Positions 44,174 through 51,779 of a stretch of DNA of 64,000 bases are shown piece by piece. Position numbers and translations under genes: made by a program. This DNA is from Ignavibacteriota bacterium (GTDB lineage: Bacteria; Bacteroidota; Ignavibacteria; Tepidaquicellales; OLB5). Location of the stretch: contig RPQH01000014.1 of the NCBI GenBank assembly GCA_003820375.1, positions 1-64,000 of the forward strand. Reading direction: 5' to 3'. Within the stretch, counting starts at the first letter, position 1, and the number at the start of each line of letters is the position of its first letter. The notes below the pieces were generated by a model. That model made no database searches. It was not told where the DNA came from and worked only from the letters and a program-made list of their open reading frames with translations.

Positions 44174-44872
44174 TTAACCGCAATTTGCATTCACGTACTC
44201 CCAGCTAGTACCGCTGTTTGTTGTTTTTAAAAAAGTATTGGCGTGTGATACAGCCCAACCTGTAATCTCATTTATAAAAACCATGTTCGTCAGCATATTG
44301 GGGGTATTAATATTTGTGTCCCAGCTAATACCACCGTTTGTTGTTTTAAATAATGAAAATGTATTATTTAGAACCGAGAGCCATCCTGTCTGTGTATTGA
44401 GAAAATACATACTCCAAACCTGTACATTATTTTTAAGAAGCTGCCAGTTAACACCACCATTTGTAGTTTTCATCAGATTTTGTATACCTCCGCAGTATCC
44501 GGTCATATTATTTGGAAACGACAAACATAAATAATTCATATTTCCCAGGTTTCCATAATTTGTCCAGCTATCACCATAATTTGTAGTCCTTAACATCTTT
44601 CCCGAATCACAGCATGCAATATATGTACTTTGTGATAATGCTTTTATAGAATTAAATTTTACCGCTGAATAACAATTTTTATTCACCCAGCTAATTCCTC
44701 CGTTAGACGTAAACTGGATTCTTCCTGAATCTCCGGCAGTCATTCCATAATTTGCATCAAAGAAATCAACTGTTCTGAATTGCGGCAGTGACCAGTAAGC
44801 AGGATTTAAAACGGTCCACTGTGAATAAACCAATGGTATGGTGAAGAATAATACTAATGATATTTTTCTCAT
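44174..44872 (-). CDS. YCF48-like secreted protein, 5' part of an interrupted gene
   Basis: The frame can be opened from 44965, but the ATG at 44872 begins a proper signal peptide (RKISLVLFFTIPLVYSQW), so I start there. About four repeats follow, such as TGYCGGIQNLMKTTNGGVNW and NEITGWAVSHANTFLKTTNS. The frame stops at TAA 44174 in the middle of a repeat; reading past it the frame stays open through 44083 into the T9SS-sorted part. The intact gene would encode about 698 aa. Confidence 0.8.
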   Translation of the reverse strand: MRKISLVLFFTIPLVYSQWTVLNPAYWSLPQFRTVDFFDANYGMTAGDSGRIQFTSNGGISWVNKNCYSAVKFNSIKALSQSTYIACCDSGKMLRTTNYGDSWTNYGNLGNMNYLCLSFPNNMTGYCGGIQNLMKTTNGGVNWQLLKNNVQVWSMYFLNTQTGWLSVLNNTFSLFKTTNGGISWDTNINTPNMLTNMVFINEITGWAVSHANTFLKTTNSGTSWEYVNANCG

Positions 44873-45285
44873 GGCAGTAATTAATTTAGAAAAGACATTT
44901 GAAGTAAACAAGAAGTAAACGTATGAGCAGCAAACCGTCAGCAAGAGGAATTTTATATTCTTCAATTTAGTCTCCGGACTATTTTGATTTAAAGAATAGA
45001 TTTTAATTGATAGCTTTTATTCTATAAACTATTCCTCCTTTTCTCCTGATGTAAATTAACTAAAAATAAGTGCTTAAGTAAAGAGATAAAATTGTCTCTG
45101 AATTACTGAATGCTTAGCATAAATATTCAGGATTACAAGTATTATCCCGTTCTATAATATTCTCACAGAAAACCATCAGGCAAATTGATCCCCTTCCTTA
45201 TTTTTAATAAGTAAAAATATTGCTAAAGCAAATAAAAAATTTTATCTCCGTTTTAACAGATACTTTGCACAGGTGTTCAGGAATG
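44873..45285. other. Gene-free gap
   Basis: About 410 bp of AT-rich DNA between the protease gene and the interrupted T9SS gene. It should contain the T9SS promoter. Nothing else is visible. Confidence 0.5.
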
Positions 45286-46299
45286 TTAACAAATCTGTCT
45301 AATCAGGTTTTGCAGGTAAACAGATTTTACAGCATAGTTAATTTTCCTGTAACTGCCGCTAAAATGCAAACCCAACACCTTGCCTGTATTAACATCAATA
45401 ACAGGAGAACCTGAATTTCCGCCAAGTGTACTGCAATCATGTGTAAATTCATTTCCGGATGTACTTGCTTTTACCATGCCCGGCTGGAGACGTTTTATAT
45501 CATATATATTATTGAATATTCTGCTCATCTCTTTGGGGTCATTCCTGTAACCGTCTTCAGCGGGATAGCCGATAACCGCTACTATCTGGTCATACTGCGG
45601 TTCATCAGGACTTAATCCTAACTGCAATGGCAGCGGCTTTGGGTCGTCATTGACCCCGTTAATCTTTAATATTGCTACATCAGGTATATCGCTTCTGTCT
45701 TCCGCTATATATAATATTTCATCTAATTCGTACTCAGCTTCTTCAGGGCAATGGTATTCTTCTTTGAAATCTATGTAAGCATGTATATTTTTTCCTGCAG
45801 GATTCATCTTGAAAACAAATTTATCCGATCTGTTTTTTTCACCAAAAAGAACAGCGACATGCCTGTTAGTTATGATAAAATTGCTTTCTAACAGGAATCC
45901 TGTCCCTGCCCATTCATAGTCTGTGTGGTTCTTAAGCTCTACCCTGCCCGTTGCTTTTATTGCATTAATGATTTTCTCCCGGTACGGTTCTAAACGGTTT
46001 GTCCAGATTTCACTTTCTGGTGTCTCATATTTGTCATCCTGTATTAATAAAGCCGGTCTTCCGTGAAGCAGTATTATTGCCTCTGTTAAAGCACTTGTTC
46101 CCATTTCATGGCTAATGCTGCTTATGGCTTTTGCTCCATTTGCTATAAGCAACTTTCTAAATACCGGTCCATCAATTTTCTGAACAAGGGATTTTTCTAT
46201 TGAGCTTTTGGAGCTGAAATCAATTTTATCTTTTATCTCCTTTAATATCTCAGCATCCTTTATTCTCTGGCTTAATTTTTCTAATATTTCTTTTTCCAT
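45286..46299 (-). CDS. Trypsin-like serine protease (effector-associated type)
   Basis: A 337-aa protein without a signal peptide. The protease domain (~115-330) has the catalytic triad in FIITNRHVA (His), IPDVAILKI (Asp) and the GGNSGSPVI box (Ser). The ~110-aa helical N-terminal part, with GRPALLIQDDKYETP and WTNRLEPYREKIINA, resembles the conserved region found before trypsin-like domains in bacterial conflict or signalling proteases. It lies next to two envelope genes of unknown function on the same strand. The substrate is unknown. Confidence 0.85.
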   Translation of the reverse strand: MEKEILEKLSQRIKDAEILKEIKDKIDFSSKSSIEKSLVQKIDGPVFRKLLIANGAKAISSISHEMGTSALTEAIILLHGRPALLIQDDKYETPESEIWTNRLEPYREKIINAIKATGRVELKNHTDYEWAGTGFLLESNFIITNRHVAVLFGEKNRSDKFVFKMNPAGKNIHAYIDFKEEYHCPEEAEYELDEILYIAEDRSDIPDVAILKINGVNDDPKPLPLQLGLSPDEPQYDQIVAVIGYPAEDGYRNDPKEMSRIFNNIYDIKRLQPGMVKASTSGNEFTHDCSTLGGNSGSPVIDVNTGKVLGLHFSGSYRKINYAVKSVYLQNLIRQIC

Positions 46300-46311
46300 T
46301 TTTTTGTTTAA

Positions 46312-46683
46312 TTATATATTCCACGATGTAAAAAAGCTTCTTTTACTTTCACCGGGTTTTGATTCCGCAATTCCTTCTTTACCCGGCGGTTTGCTGCCCT
46401 GAGAGGTGCTGGTAAGTGAATTACCGCCCGAAGCAGTTGCGAATATAAGGAAACCATTTACTAATCCCACAACTATACTTAAAAAAGTTAAATGTATTGT
46501 ATTGTCGTTGTTAATTACATTGAAAATACCTGCAAATGAAAGAAATAATGAAAGTACAAGACCTAACCATTTCGGATTAAAATTAAGTGCATTTTGCATA
46601 CCGTTGCAAATCAGGTATACTGCACCTGCTGCTCCTGTTAATGTGAGCATGCTGTCTACTGTAAAGAATTGTGTAAATGACAT
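46312..46683 (-). CDS. Small three-helix membrane protein
   Basis: A 123-aa protein with three membrane helices (LTLTGAAGAVYLICNGM near residue 14, LGLVLSLFLSFAGIFNVI near 40 and HLTFLSIVVGLVNGFLIFAT near 64) and a hydrophilic C-terminal tail rich in G, S, K and P. It is 12 bp from the protease start on the same strand, so they are likely one transcript. I do not recognise a family; a role as membrane partner or target of the protease is inference. Confidence 0.6.
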   Translation of the reverse strand: MSFTQFFTVDSMLTLTGAAGAVYLICNGMQNALNFNPKWLGLVLSLFLSFAGIFNVINNDNTIHLTFLSIVVGLVNGFLIFATASGGNSLTSTSQGSKPPGKEGIAESKPGESKRSFFTSWNI

Positions 46684-46851
46684 TTTATTTATTTTTATTA
46701 TTTTTTTAAAAAAAGTTATTGTTCACAACATTACATCCGCTGCTGAATTTGCAGCACAATAAGAATTGAAGATACTTACAAGATTGTTATGGAGGTCTGT
46801 TTGCGAACATTATAAATATTTTAAGCTTTCCTGTTACCATTGCCATAAATA

Positions 46852-47904
46852 TTATTTGCCTGAAAACGGATTTGACCCAAACCTGAAAGTGAATGCAATA
46901 AAGGGATAAACTTCAATAGTATTCCGGTTAAGATTCTCCAGCTCTGAAGCATCTATCTTTAATCCTTCTTTGAACGATTCATTAGGACACTTAACGGGTC
47001 TGAAACATGCACCCAATACAAGGTTCAGGTTCCAGTTATATGTTAAAATTAAACCGCCGAATGCAACAGGATTTTTAAGATCATAACCAAGTCCAAGCGT
47101 TGGTCCGAAAACAATATCCGATTCCTTTTGTGCTGTTGGCAGCCAACTGTAAAATACTACGGGAGCCAGGTCACCTTCACCCCGGTTCTTTTCAAACCTT
47201 GATACTACGGTCAGTGTATCGTTTTTCTTTTCCGCAATGAATTCTGAATGCTCTTTGAAAATATTGGATATAAATGAAAGCCCGTATGAAAGTAACCATG
47301 TTCCGCGTGATTCGCTTTCAGGCTCAAACCTGACTATCCATTCCTTGTCTGAATCCTTCCTTTTTATGGTAAATACGACAACCTGGTTTTCTTTAACCTC
47401 AAATTTTTCTTGTAATGTTTGTTCGCTGCTTTCAACTATTTTTTTTGCATAAATAACAACCTCATCTTCTTTACACAGTTTAATCAATTCAAGTTCTTTT
47501 ATTAACTCTTTCATCTTTTTTATTATTATTGCTCCCTGCTTTTCTTCACTTTCTGATTCCAGCTTTTTTCTATAATCTTCCAACATAGCTTTTTTCTCAT
47601 CTCTACATTGAGGTATTTCTTTGCCGCTTGATTTAAAAACATCTAAAGGTGGGATATCAACATGAATCGTCCTGAATGAATACTTATATTTTTTATCAGG
47701 CAGCTTGTTAATTATTTTTATCTCATGATCCACATCCTGGCTGACTGTTTTTTTGATAATCTTCCCGCTTTCTTGCTTTGCCAGATCGATCTCAATAATT
47801 TCCTGCGACTGAAAACCGGCTGAGCAAAACAGGAATAATAAAAAAGGCAGGATACTCTTTCCGGTTATTCCGGAAAGAAATAAGCTTGTAATTATTCTTT
47901 TCAT
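46852..47904 (-). CDS. Exported coiled-coil/beta-barrel-like protein, unknown
   Basis: A 350-aa protein with a signal peptide (ILPFLLFLFCSAGFQS). Residues ~90-150 form charged helices (KAMLEDYRKKLESESEEK, KMKELIKELELIKLCKE), and the C-terminal ~120 residues have alternating patterns with GLGYDLKNPVAFGGLIL and FIAFTFRFGSNPFSG, as in outer-membrane barrels. No family is recognised. It lies upstream of the small membrane protein and protease genes, all minus strand, with a 168-bp gap. Confidence 0.55.
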   Translation of the reverse strand: MKRIITSLFLSGITGKSILPFLLFLFCSAGFQSQEIIEIDLAKQESGKIIKKTVSQDVDHEIKIINKLPDKKYKYSFRTIHVDIPPLDVFKSSGKEIPQCRDEKKAMLEDYRKKLESESEEKQGAIIIKKMKELIKELELIKLCKEDEVVIYAKKIVESSEQTLQEKFEVKENQVVVFTIKRKDSDKEWIVRFEPESESRGTWLLSYGLSFISNIFKEHSEFIAEKKNDTLTVVSRFEKNRGEGDLAPVVFYSWLPTAQKESDIVFGPTLGLGYDLKNPVAFGGLILTYNWNLNLVLGACFRPVKCPNESFKEGLKIDASELENLNRNTIEVYPFIAFTFRFGSNPFSGK

Positions 47905-48262
47905 TTTTGTTTTTAAAATATAATTTTACAATATGTGACAGTTGTGCAGCAGTTCGATAAACGGGGAATAACAGGATGTTATTGATGAAGATTCTGTAGA
48001 AAATTAGATATGAAGAAATTAACGTCAATAATTTCCCCGCGGTAAAACATGACGTAAATATAATATAAAATAATGATTTATCAAAGTATAATGTCGCCCT
48101 GTTCATAGACCAGATATTATATATTATCGCCTATCAATTGTTGTAAAGCGTCAAAACTGCCGATTTTACCTGCAAATTACATTTTTTTCTTTCCTCCCTT
48201 TCTATTTTAAATAAAATACCAAATCATTATCTTCGTATATTATCAGGAAGGGAACATAATAA
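47905..48262. other. Gene-free gap
   Basis: About 360 bp between divergent genes. AT-rich, with a possible RBS (AGGAAGGG at 48245-48252) before the thyX TTG start. No other features seen. Confidence 0.5.
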
Positions 48263-49219
48263 TTGCATAATTCAACAGATTTAAACGCAGAACATGTAAA
48301 ACAGGTAACCCAAAAGCTGAACCGCCTCTGCGTAGAGGAACTTGATGAAATTCTCGGCGTTCCGTTCAAGGTGCTCGATGACGGGTTTATTCGTGTTATA
48401 GATTATATGGGCACCGATGAATCCATTGTACAGGCGGCACGCGTATCTTATGGTGCCGGCACTAAAAAAATTCATGAAGACAAAGGACTCATCCGCTACC
48501 TCATGCGTCACTACCACACAACACCATTCGAGATGTGCGAGATAAAGCTTCATGTCCGTGTGCCGATGGATACATGGCGTCAGTGGATTAGGCACAGGAT
48601 GGCAAATGTAAATGAGTATTCCACACGCTACTCGATAGCAATTGATAACGCACAATCCACAAACCCCGGTGAGTGGCGTTTGCAGTCAACAGGCAACAGG
48701 CAGGGCAGCGCAGGATATATGGATGAAAAAACCGGCTCGTATTTTTCACAGAAGGAAAAGGATTTCCAGAAGCTTGCACGCGAAATATATGAAGAAAGAA
48801 TTGCTAAAGGCATAGCACGCGAACAGGCGAGAAAAGACCTTCCGCTTGCGACATATACAGAGGCGTACTGGAAGGTTGACCTGCATAATCTCCTCAATTT
48901 CCTGCGGCTGAGAATGGATGAACACGCTCAGGAAGAAATCAGGATGTATGCAAATATCATTGGCAATGAGATTCTCGCTAAGTGGTGCCCCATTGCATGG
49001 CAGGCATTCAAGGATTATCATATCAATGCAACAAGCTTTACTCATCTTGAGTACCAAATCATGCAGGAAATATTAACCGGCAATAACGACAAAGCAATTG
49101 AGCTTGCAAAGAGCTTTGGCTTTTTAAAAGAAGATGGTTCGTTAAAACAAAGCCGCGAACGCACCGAGCTTGAAGAAAAGCTGAAGAAGCTGAGCATAAA
49201 AATTCCGTGGGAGAGTTAG
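48263..49219 (+). CDS. thyX: FAD-dependent thymidylate synthase
   Basis: A 318-aa ThyX, which makes dTMP from dUMP using FAD and methylenetetrahydrofolate. The diagnostic motif RHRMANVNEYSTRY is near residue 112, with ARVSYGAGT near 53 and RYLMRHYHTTPFEMCE near 72. I use the TTG start because an in-frame stop lies directly upstream and AGGAAGGG is about 11 bp before it; this gives a slightly extended N-terminus with the conserved LDEILGVPFKVLDDGF. The C-terminal ~70 residues extend beyond the minimal enzyme. No thyA is seen. Confidence 0.92.
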   Translation: MHNSTDLNAEHVKQVTQKLNRLCVEELDEILGVPFKVLDDGFIRVIDYMGTDESIVQAARVSYGAGTKKIHEDKGLIRYLMRHYHTTPFEMCEIKLHVRVPMDTWRQWIRHRMANVNEYSTRYSIAIDNAQSTNPGEWRLQSTGNRQGSAGYMDEKTGSYFSQKEKDFQKLAREIYEERIAKGIAREQARKDLPLATYTEAYWKVDLHNLLNFLRLRMDEHAQEEIRMYANIIGNEILAKWCPIAWQAFKDYHINATSFTHLEYQIMQEILTGNNDKAIELAKSFGFLKEDGSLKQSRERTELEEKLKKLSIKIPWES

Positions 49220-49440
49220 TTCATAAAGTTTGTAAGGTTTGTAAAATCGGCACCCCTCTTTCCCAAATTTCTATTTGGGAAAGTATTACAGGATATTATA
49301 ATACTACGGTCAGAACCTTACCAAATGGAAATTTGGTAAGGAGGAAAACCTTATAAACCTTATAAACCTTATAAACCTTATAAACCTTATGAACCTTATG
49401 AACCTTATGAACCTTATGAACCTTATGAACCTTATGAACT
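49220..49440. repeat. CCAAATTTC palindrome and AAACCTTATA array
   Basis: An imperfect inverted repeat of the CCAAATTTC family (49261-49283 and 49321-49342) is followed by about ten copies of a 10-bp unit, AAACCTTATA then GAACCTTATG, that runs into the stop codon of the membrane protein gene. The same 10-bp unit is at 20022-20133. Confidence 0.9.
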
Positions 49441-50079
49441 CATAGTCCTCTTTCTCAAAAGCAAATGTGCAATTGCAAACAACCCTATCCCCACAGCAAA
49501 GAGCAGCCAGTTATACGGCTCGGGATATTTCTCGTAAAATGCAGCACCGGTATCGCTCATGAATGTATAGAATAATACCGCGACGCCCGCCAGCACCATT
49601 CCCCAGTGCAGTAAGCCCGGTTTTACGTTATATCCCTTATCGAACATACGCACAATATCATATCCTATAATTATCATAACAGCAGAAATTATCACAGGTA
49701 CCAGCACCGGAGCTATCCACGGAACGGGGATTAAAAACAATATATCGAAATCCATAACCGATGCGGGCCAGTTGATTGCCGCTTTAAGCCAGATGTAAAA
49801 GAAGATATCCCATATGCCGAAGATGATAAGGAAATACCCAAACCCCTCCCAGAATTTCCGCGATAGCAGTACACCAAGCGATGCCATCATTACAATTGTT
49901 GCAAATTCCCTTATCACCTCAATGATAAGTATTGCATCATAGCTCCTTTTGATGGGAAATTGAAATCCCTCCGGGTAATATATTTTCCGTAAATATATAA
50001 CGACAGACGACTCCACAAATGCAAATGCAATTGCAAAGAGAAATATATATAATAATTTTCTGCTAAGTTTCTTTTCCAT
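49432..50079 (-). CDS. Polytopic membrane protein, unknown function
   Basis: A membrane protein of about 215 aa from the ATG at 50079 (MEKKLSRKLLYIFLF); an in-frame upstream ATG at 50121 is less likely. It has about seven hydrophobic segments, including IFLFAIAFAFVESSVVIYL, IWDIFFYIWLKAA, the proline-rich FLIPVPWIAPVLVPVIISA and a last helix with AIAHLLLRK. No known motif. Its last codons lie in the 10-bp array. Confidence 0.65.
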   Translation of the reverse strand: MEKKLSRKLLYIFLFAIAFAFVESSVVIYLRKIYYPEGFQFPIKRSYDAILIIEVIREFATIVMMASLGVLLSRKFWEGFGYFLIIFGIWDIFFYIWLKAAINWPASVMDFDILFLIPVPWIAPVLVPVIISAVMIIIGYDIVRMFDKGYNVKPGLLHWGMVLAGVAVLFYTFMSDTGAAFYEKYPEPYNWLLFAVGIGLFAIAHLLLRKRTMSS

Positions 50080-50138
50080 AAACCGTAAATTATTTAAAAC
50101 AGATGGAATAATAAATAACAAATTGCCGCGGTTCGATT

Positions 50139-50170
50139 TCCCCCTGGAGGGGTCTTGGGGGGGGAATCAC
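50139..50170. repeat. GATTTCCCCC palindrome fragment
   Basis: GATTTCCCCCTGGAGGGG and GGGGGGGAATC form a palindromic patch resembling the CCCCCTTT elements at 40832 and 17262. It lies at the left edge of the AT-rich island. Confidence 0.65.
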
Positions 50171-50290
50171 AACCAAAAGCACAGAACATAATTGGAAATA
50201 TAATCACAAAATTGTTGTTCTTTTTTGCAAAATTATGAATATTCCAATTTGGCATATGAGCAAATGGAATATAAATTTGTGTGGAGAATT

Positions 50291-50518
50291 ATGTCCAAAA
50301 GTATCTATTCTAAAGAATATAAGTACTTATTCCAGAAATTGAAACAAGCACGAATAGAAATTGGGCTTGACCAAACCGACGTCGCCAGGAAGCTGAAAAC
50401 TACACAATCATATATCTCAAAGATTGAACACGGACAGGTTAAGATAGACATATTTCTCTTAAAAGATTTTTCCAAAATATACAAGAAGCCACTTGAATAC
50501 TTCCTTCCAAAAAAATAA
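50291..50518 (+). CDS. Xre-type HTH regulator of the methyltransferase locus
   Basis: A 75-aa DNA-binding protein from the ATG at 50291 (MSKSIYSKEYKYLFQKL); an upstream start at 50225 is open but adds no conserved part. The Cro/C1-type helix-turn-helix reads ARIEIGLDQTDVARKLKTTQ then SYISKIEHGQVKID. Such short Xre proteins often act as controllers (C proteins) of restriction-modification genes. The downstream methyltransferase gene starts inside its 3' end (26-bp overlap in another frame), which supports co-expression. Confidence 0.85.
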   Translation: MSKSIYSKEYKYLFQKLKQARIEIGLDQTDVARKLKTTQSYISKIEHGQVKIDIFLLKDFSKIYKKPLEYFLPKK

Positions 50519-51764
50519 TAATTTAAAAAAACTTACTTTTATTGATTTGTTTGCAGGTGCTGGTGGGTTATCAGAGGGCTTTATTCGTGCAGGATTTAAA
50601 CCAATTGCACATGTTGAGATGGATAAAGATTCATGCTTCACTCTCAAAACCAGAATTGCATATCATTATTTAAAAGATTATAACAAGCTTGATAAATACT
50701 TACAGTATTTAAAAGAAGAGATAACAAGGGATGAACTTTATAATCTAATACCAAAGGAACTACTTAATACAGTAATTAATGAAGAAATAAGTGATATAAC
50801 CATAAAGAATATATTTAAAAAGATAAGAAATGAATTAAAAAGAATTAACAGGGAAAACGTAGATGTTATTATTGGTGGCCCACCATGTCAGGTATATTCT
50901 ACTGTTGGGAGATCAAGGATTGGTAAAGATAATGTAAAAAATGATGATAGATATTTCCTTTACAAACATTATGGCAAATTTTTAAAAGAATTTGAACCAA
51001 AATTTTTTGTTTTTGAAAATGTACCTGGAATACTCAGTGCTGATAACAAAAAGTTATTTAAAGAAATTGAGAATTATTTTCTTAAATGCGGATATAAAAT
51101 TAAGGGAAAGGTATTAGATTCATCTAAATATGGAGTATTACAGAAAAGAAAGAGATTCATTGCTTTTGGATATCCTAAAGATGAGGAATTTGAGTATCCC
51201 AAATTTGAGGAAGTAAATTATAATGCTAAAGTAAATAATTTATTTAATGATTTACCTGCTTTAAATGCCGGTGAGATTTTGAAAAGAACACCATATCTAT
51301 CAGAACCTTCAGAATATTTATTAAAAACAGAAATAAGAAATGGATTGGATTTTGTAACGCAACATATAACCAGACCACATAATGAACATGATTTGAAAAT
51401 ATACAGAAAAGCAATTGAGAAATGGAATGAGGAAAAAATAAGATTAAAATATACAGACTTACCTGATAAAGATAGAACACATAATAATATTAGCAGCTTT
51501 TTAGATAGATTTAAAGTAGTTAATGGGGAAGGAACTTATTCACATACTTTAGTAGCCCATATCGCAAAAGATGGTCATTATTATATACATCCTGATAAAA
51601 AACAGTTACGTTCAATATCAGTCAGGGAAGCTGCAAGAATACAATCTTTCCCTGATGATTATTATTTTGAAGGTTCAAGAACTTCTGCTTTTAAACAGAT
51701 TGGAAATGCAGTTCCTCCTCTTATTTCAAAGATGATAGCCAATAATATAAAACATTTTCTATAA
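50493..51764 (+). CDS. DNA (cytosine-5) methyltransferase
   Basis: A 423-aa m5C methyltransferase. Motif I is FIDLFAGAGGLSEGF at residues 16-30, motif IV GGPPCQVYS with catalytic Cys132, motif VI FVFENVPG near 173, motif VIII LQKRKRFIAFGYP near 216, and motif X is FKQIGNAVPPLISKMI near the end. A roughly 45-residue helical insert separates motifs I and IV compared with Dcm-like enzymes. The TTG start at 50493 overlaps the Xre gene. It heads a four-gene set with a GHKL ATPase, a SIR2-TPR protein and Vsr, and is visibly AT-richer than the chromosome before it. The target site cannot be read from sequence. Confidence 0.93.
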   Translation: MNTSFQKNNNLKKLTFIDLFAGAGGLSEGFIRAGFKPIAHVEMDKDSCFTLKTRIAYHYLKDYNKLDKYLQYLKEEITRDELYNLIPKELLNTVINEEISDITIKNIFKKIRNELKRINRENVDVIIGGPPCQVYSTVGRSRIGKDNVKNDDRYFLYKHYGKFLKEFEPKFFVFENVPGILSADNKKLFKEIENYFLKCGYKIKGKVLDSSKYGVLQKRKRFIAFGYPKDEEFEYPKFEEVNYNAKVNNLFNDLPALNAGEILKRTPYLSEPSEYLLKTEIRNGLDFVTQHITRPHNEHDLKIYRKAIEKWNEEKIRLKYTDLPDKDRTHNNISSFLDRFKVVNGEGTYSHTLVAHIAKDGHYYIHPDKKQLRSISVREAARIQSFPDDYYFEGSRTSAFKQIGNAVPPLISKMIANNIKHFL

Positions 51765-51779
51765 AAAACTTATATAAAC

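Noticed and set aside
44872-44965. Extended N-terminus of the interrupted T9SS gene (31 more residues)
   Set aside because: The downstream ATG begins a standard signal peptide, while the extension adds a second hydrophobic stretch.
47792-48106. 104-aa frame over the exported-protein start
   Set aside because: It mainly overlaps the real gene's 5' end in another frame and has no family match.
48281-49057. Several minus-strand frames over thyX
   Set aside because: They are antisense shadows of a well-conserved enzyme gene.
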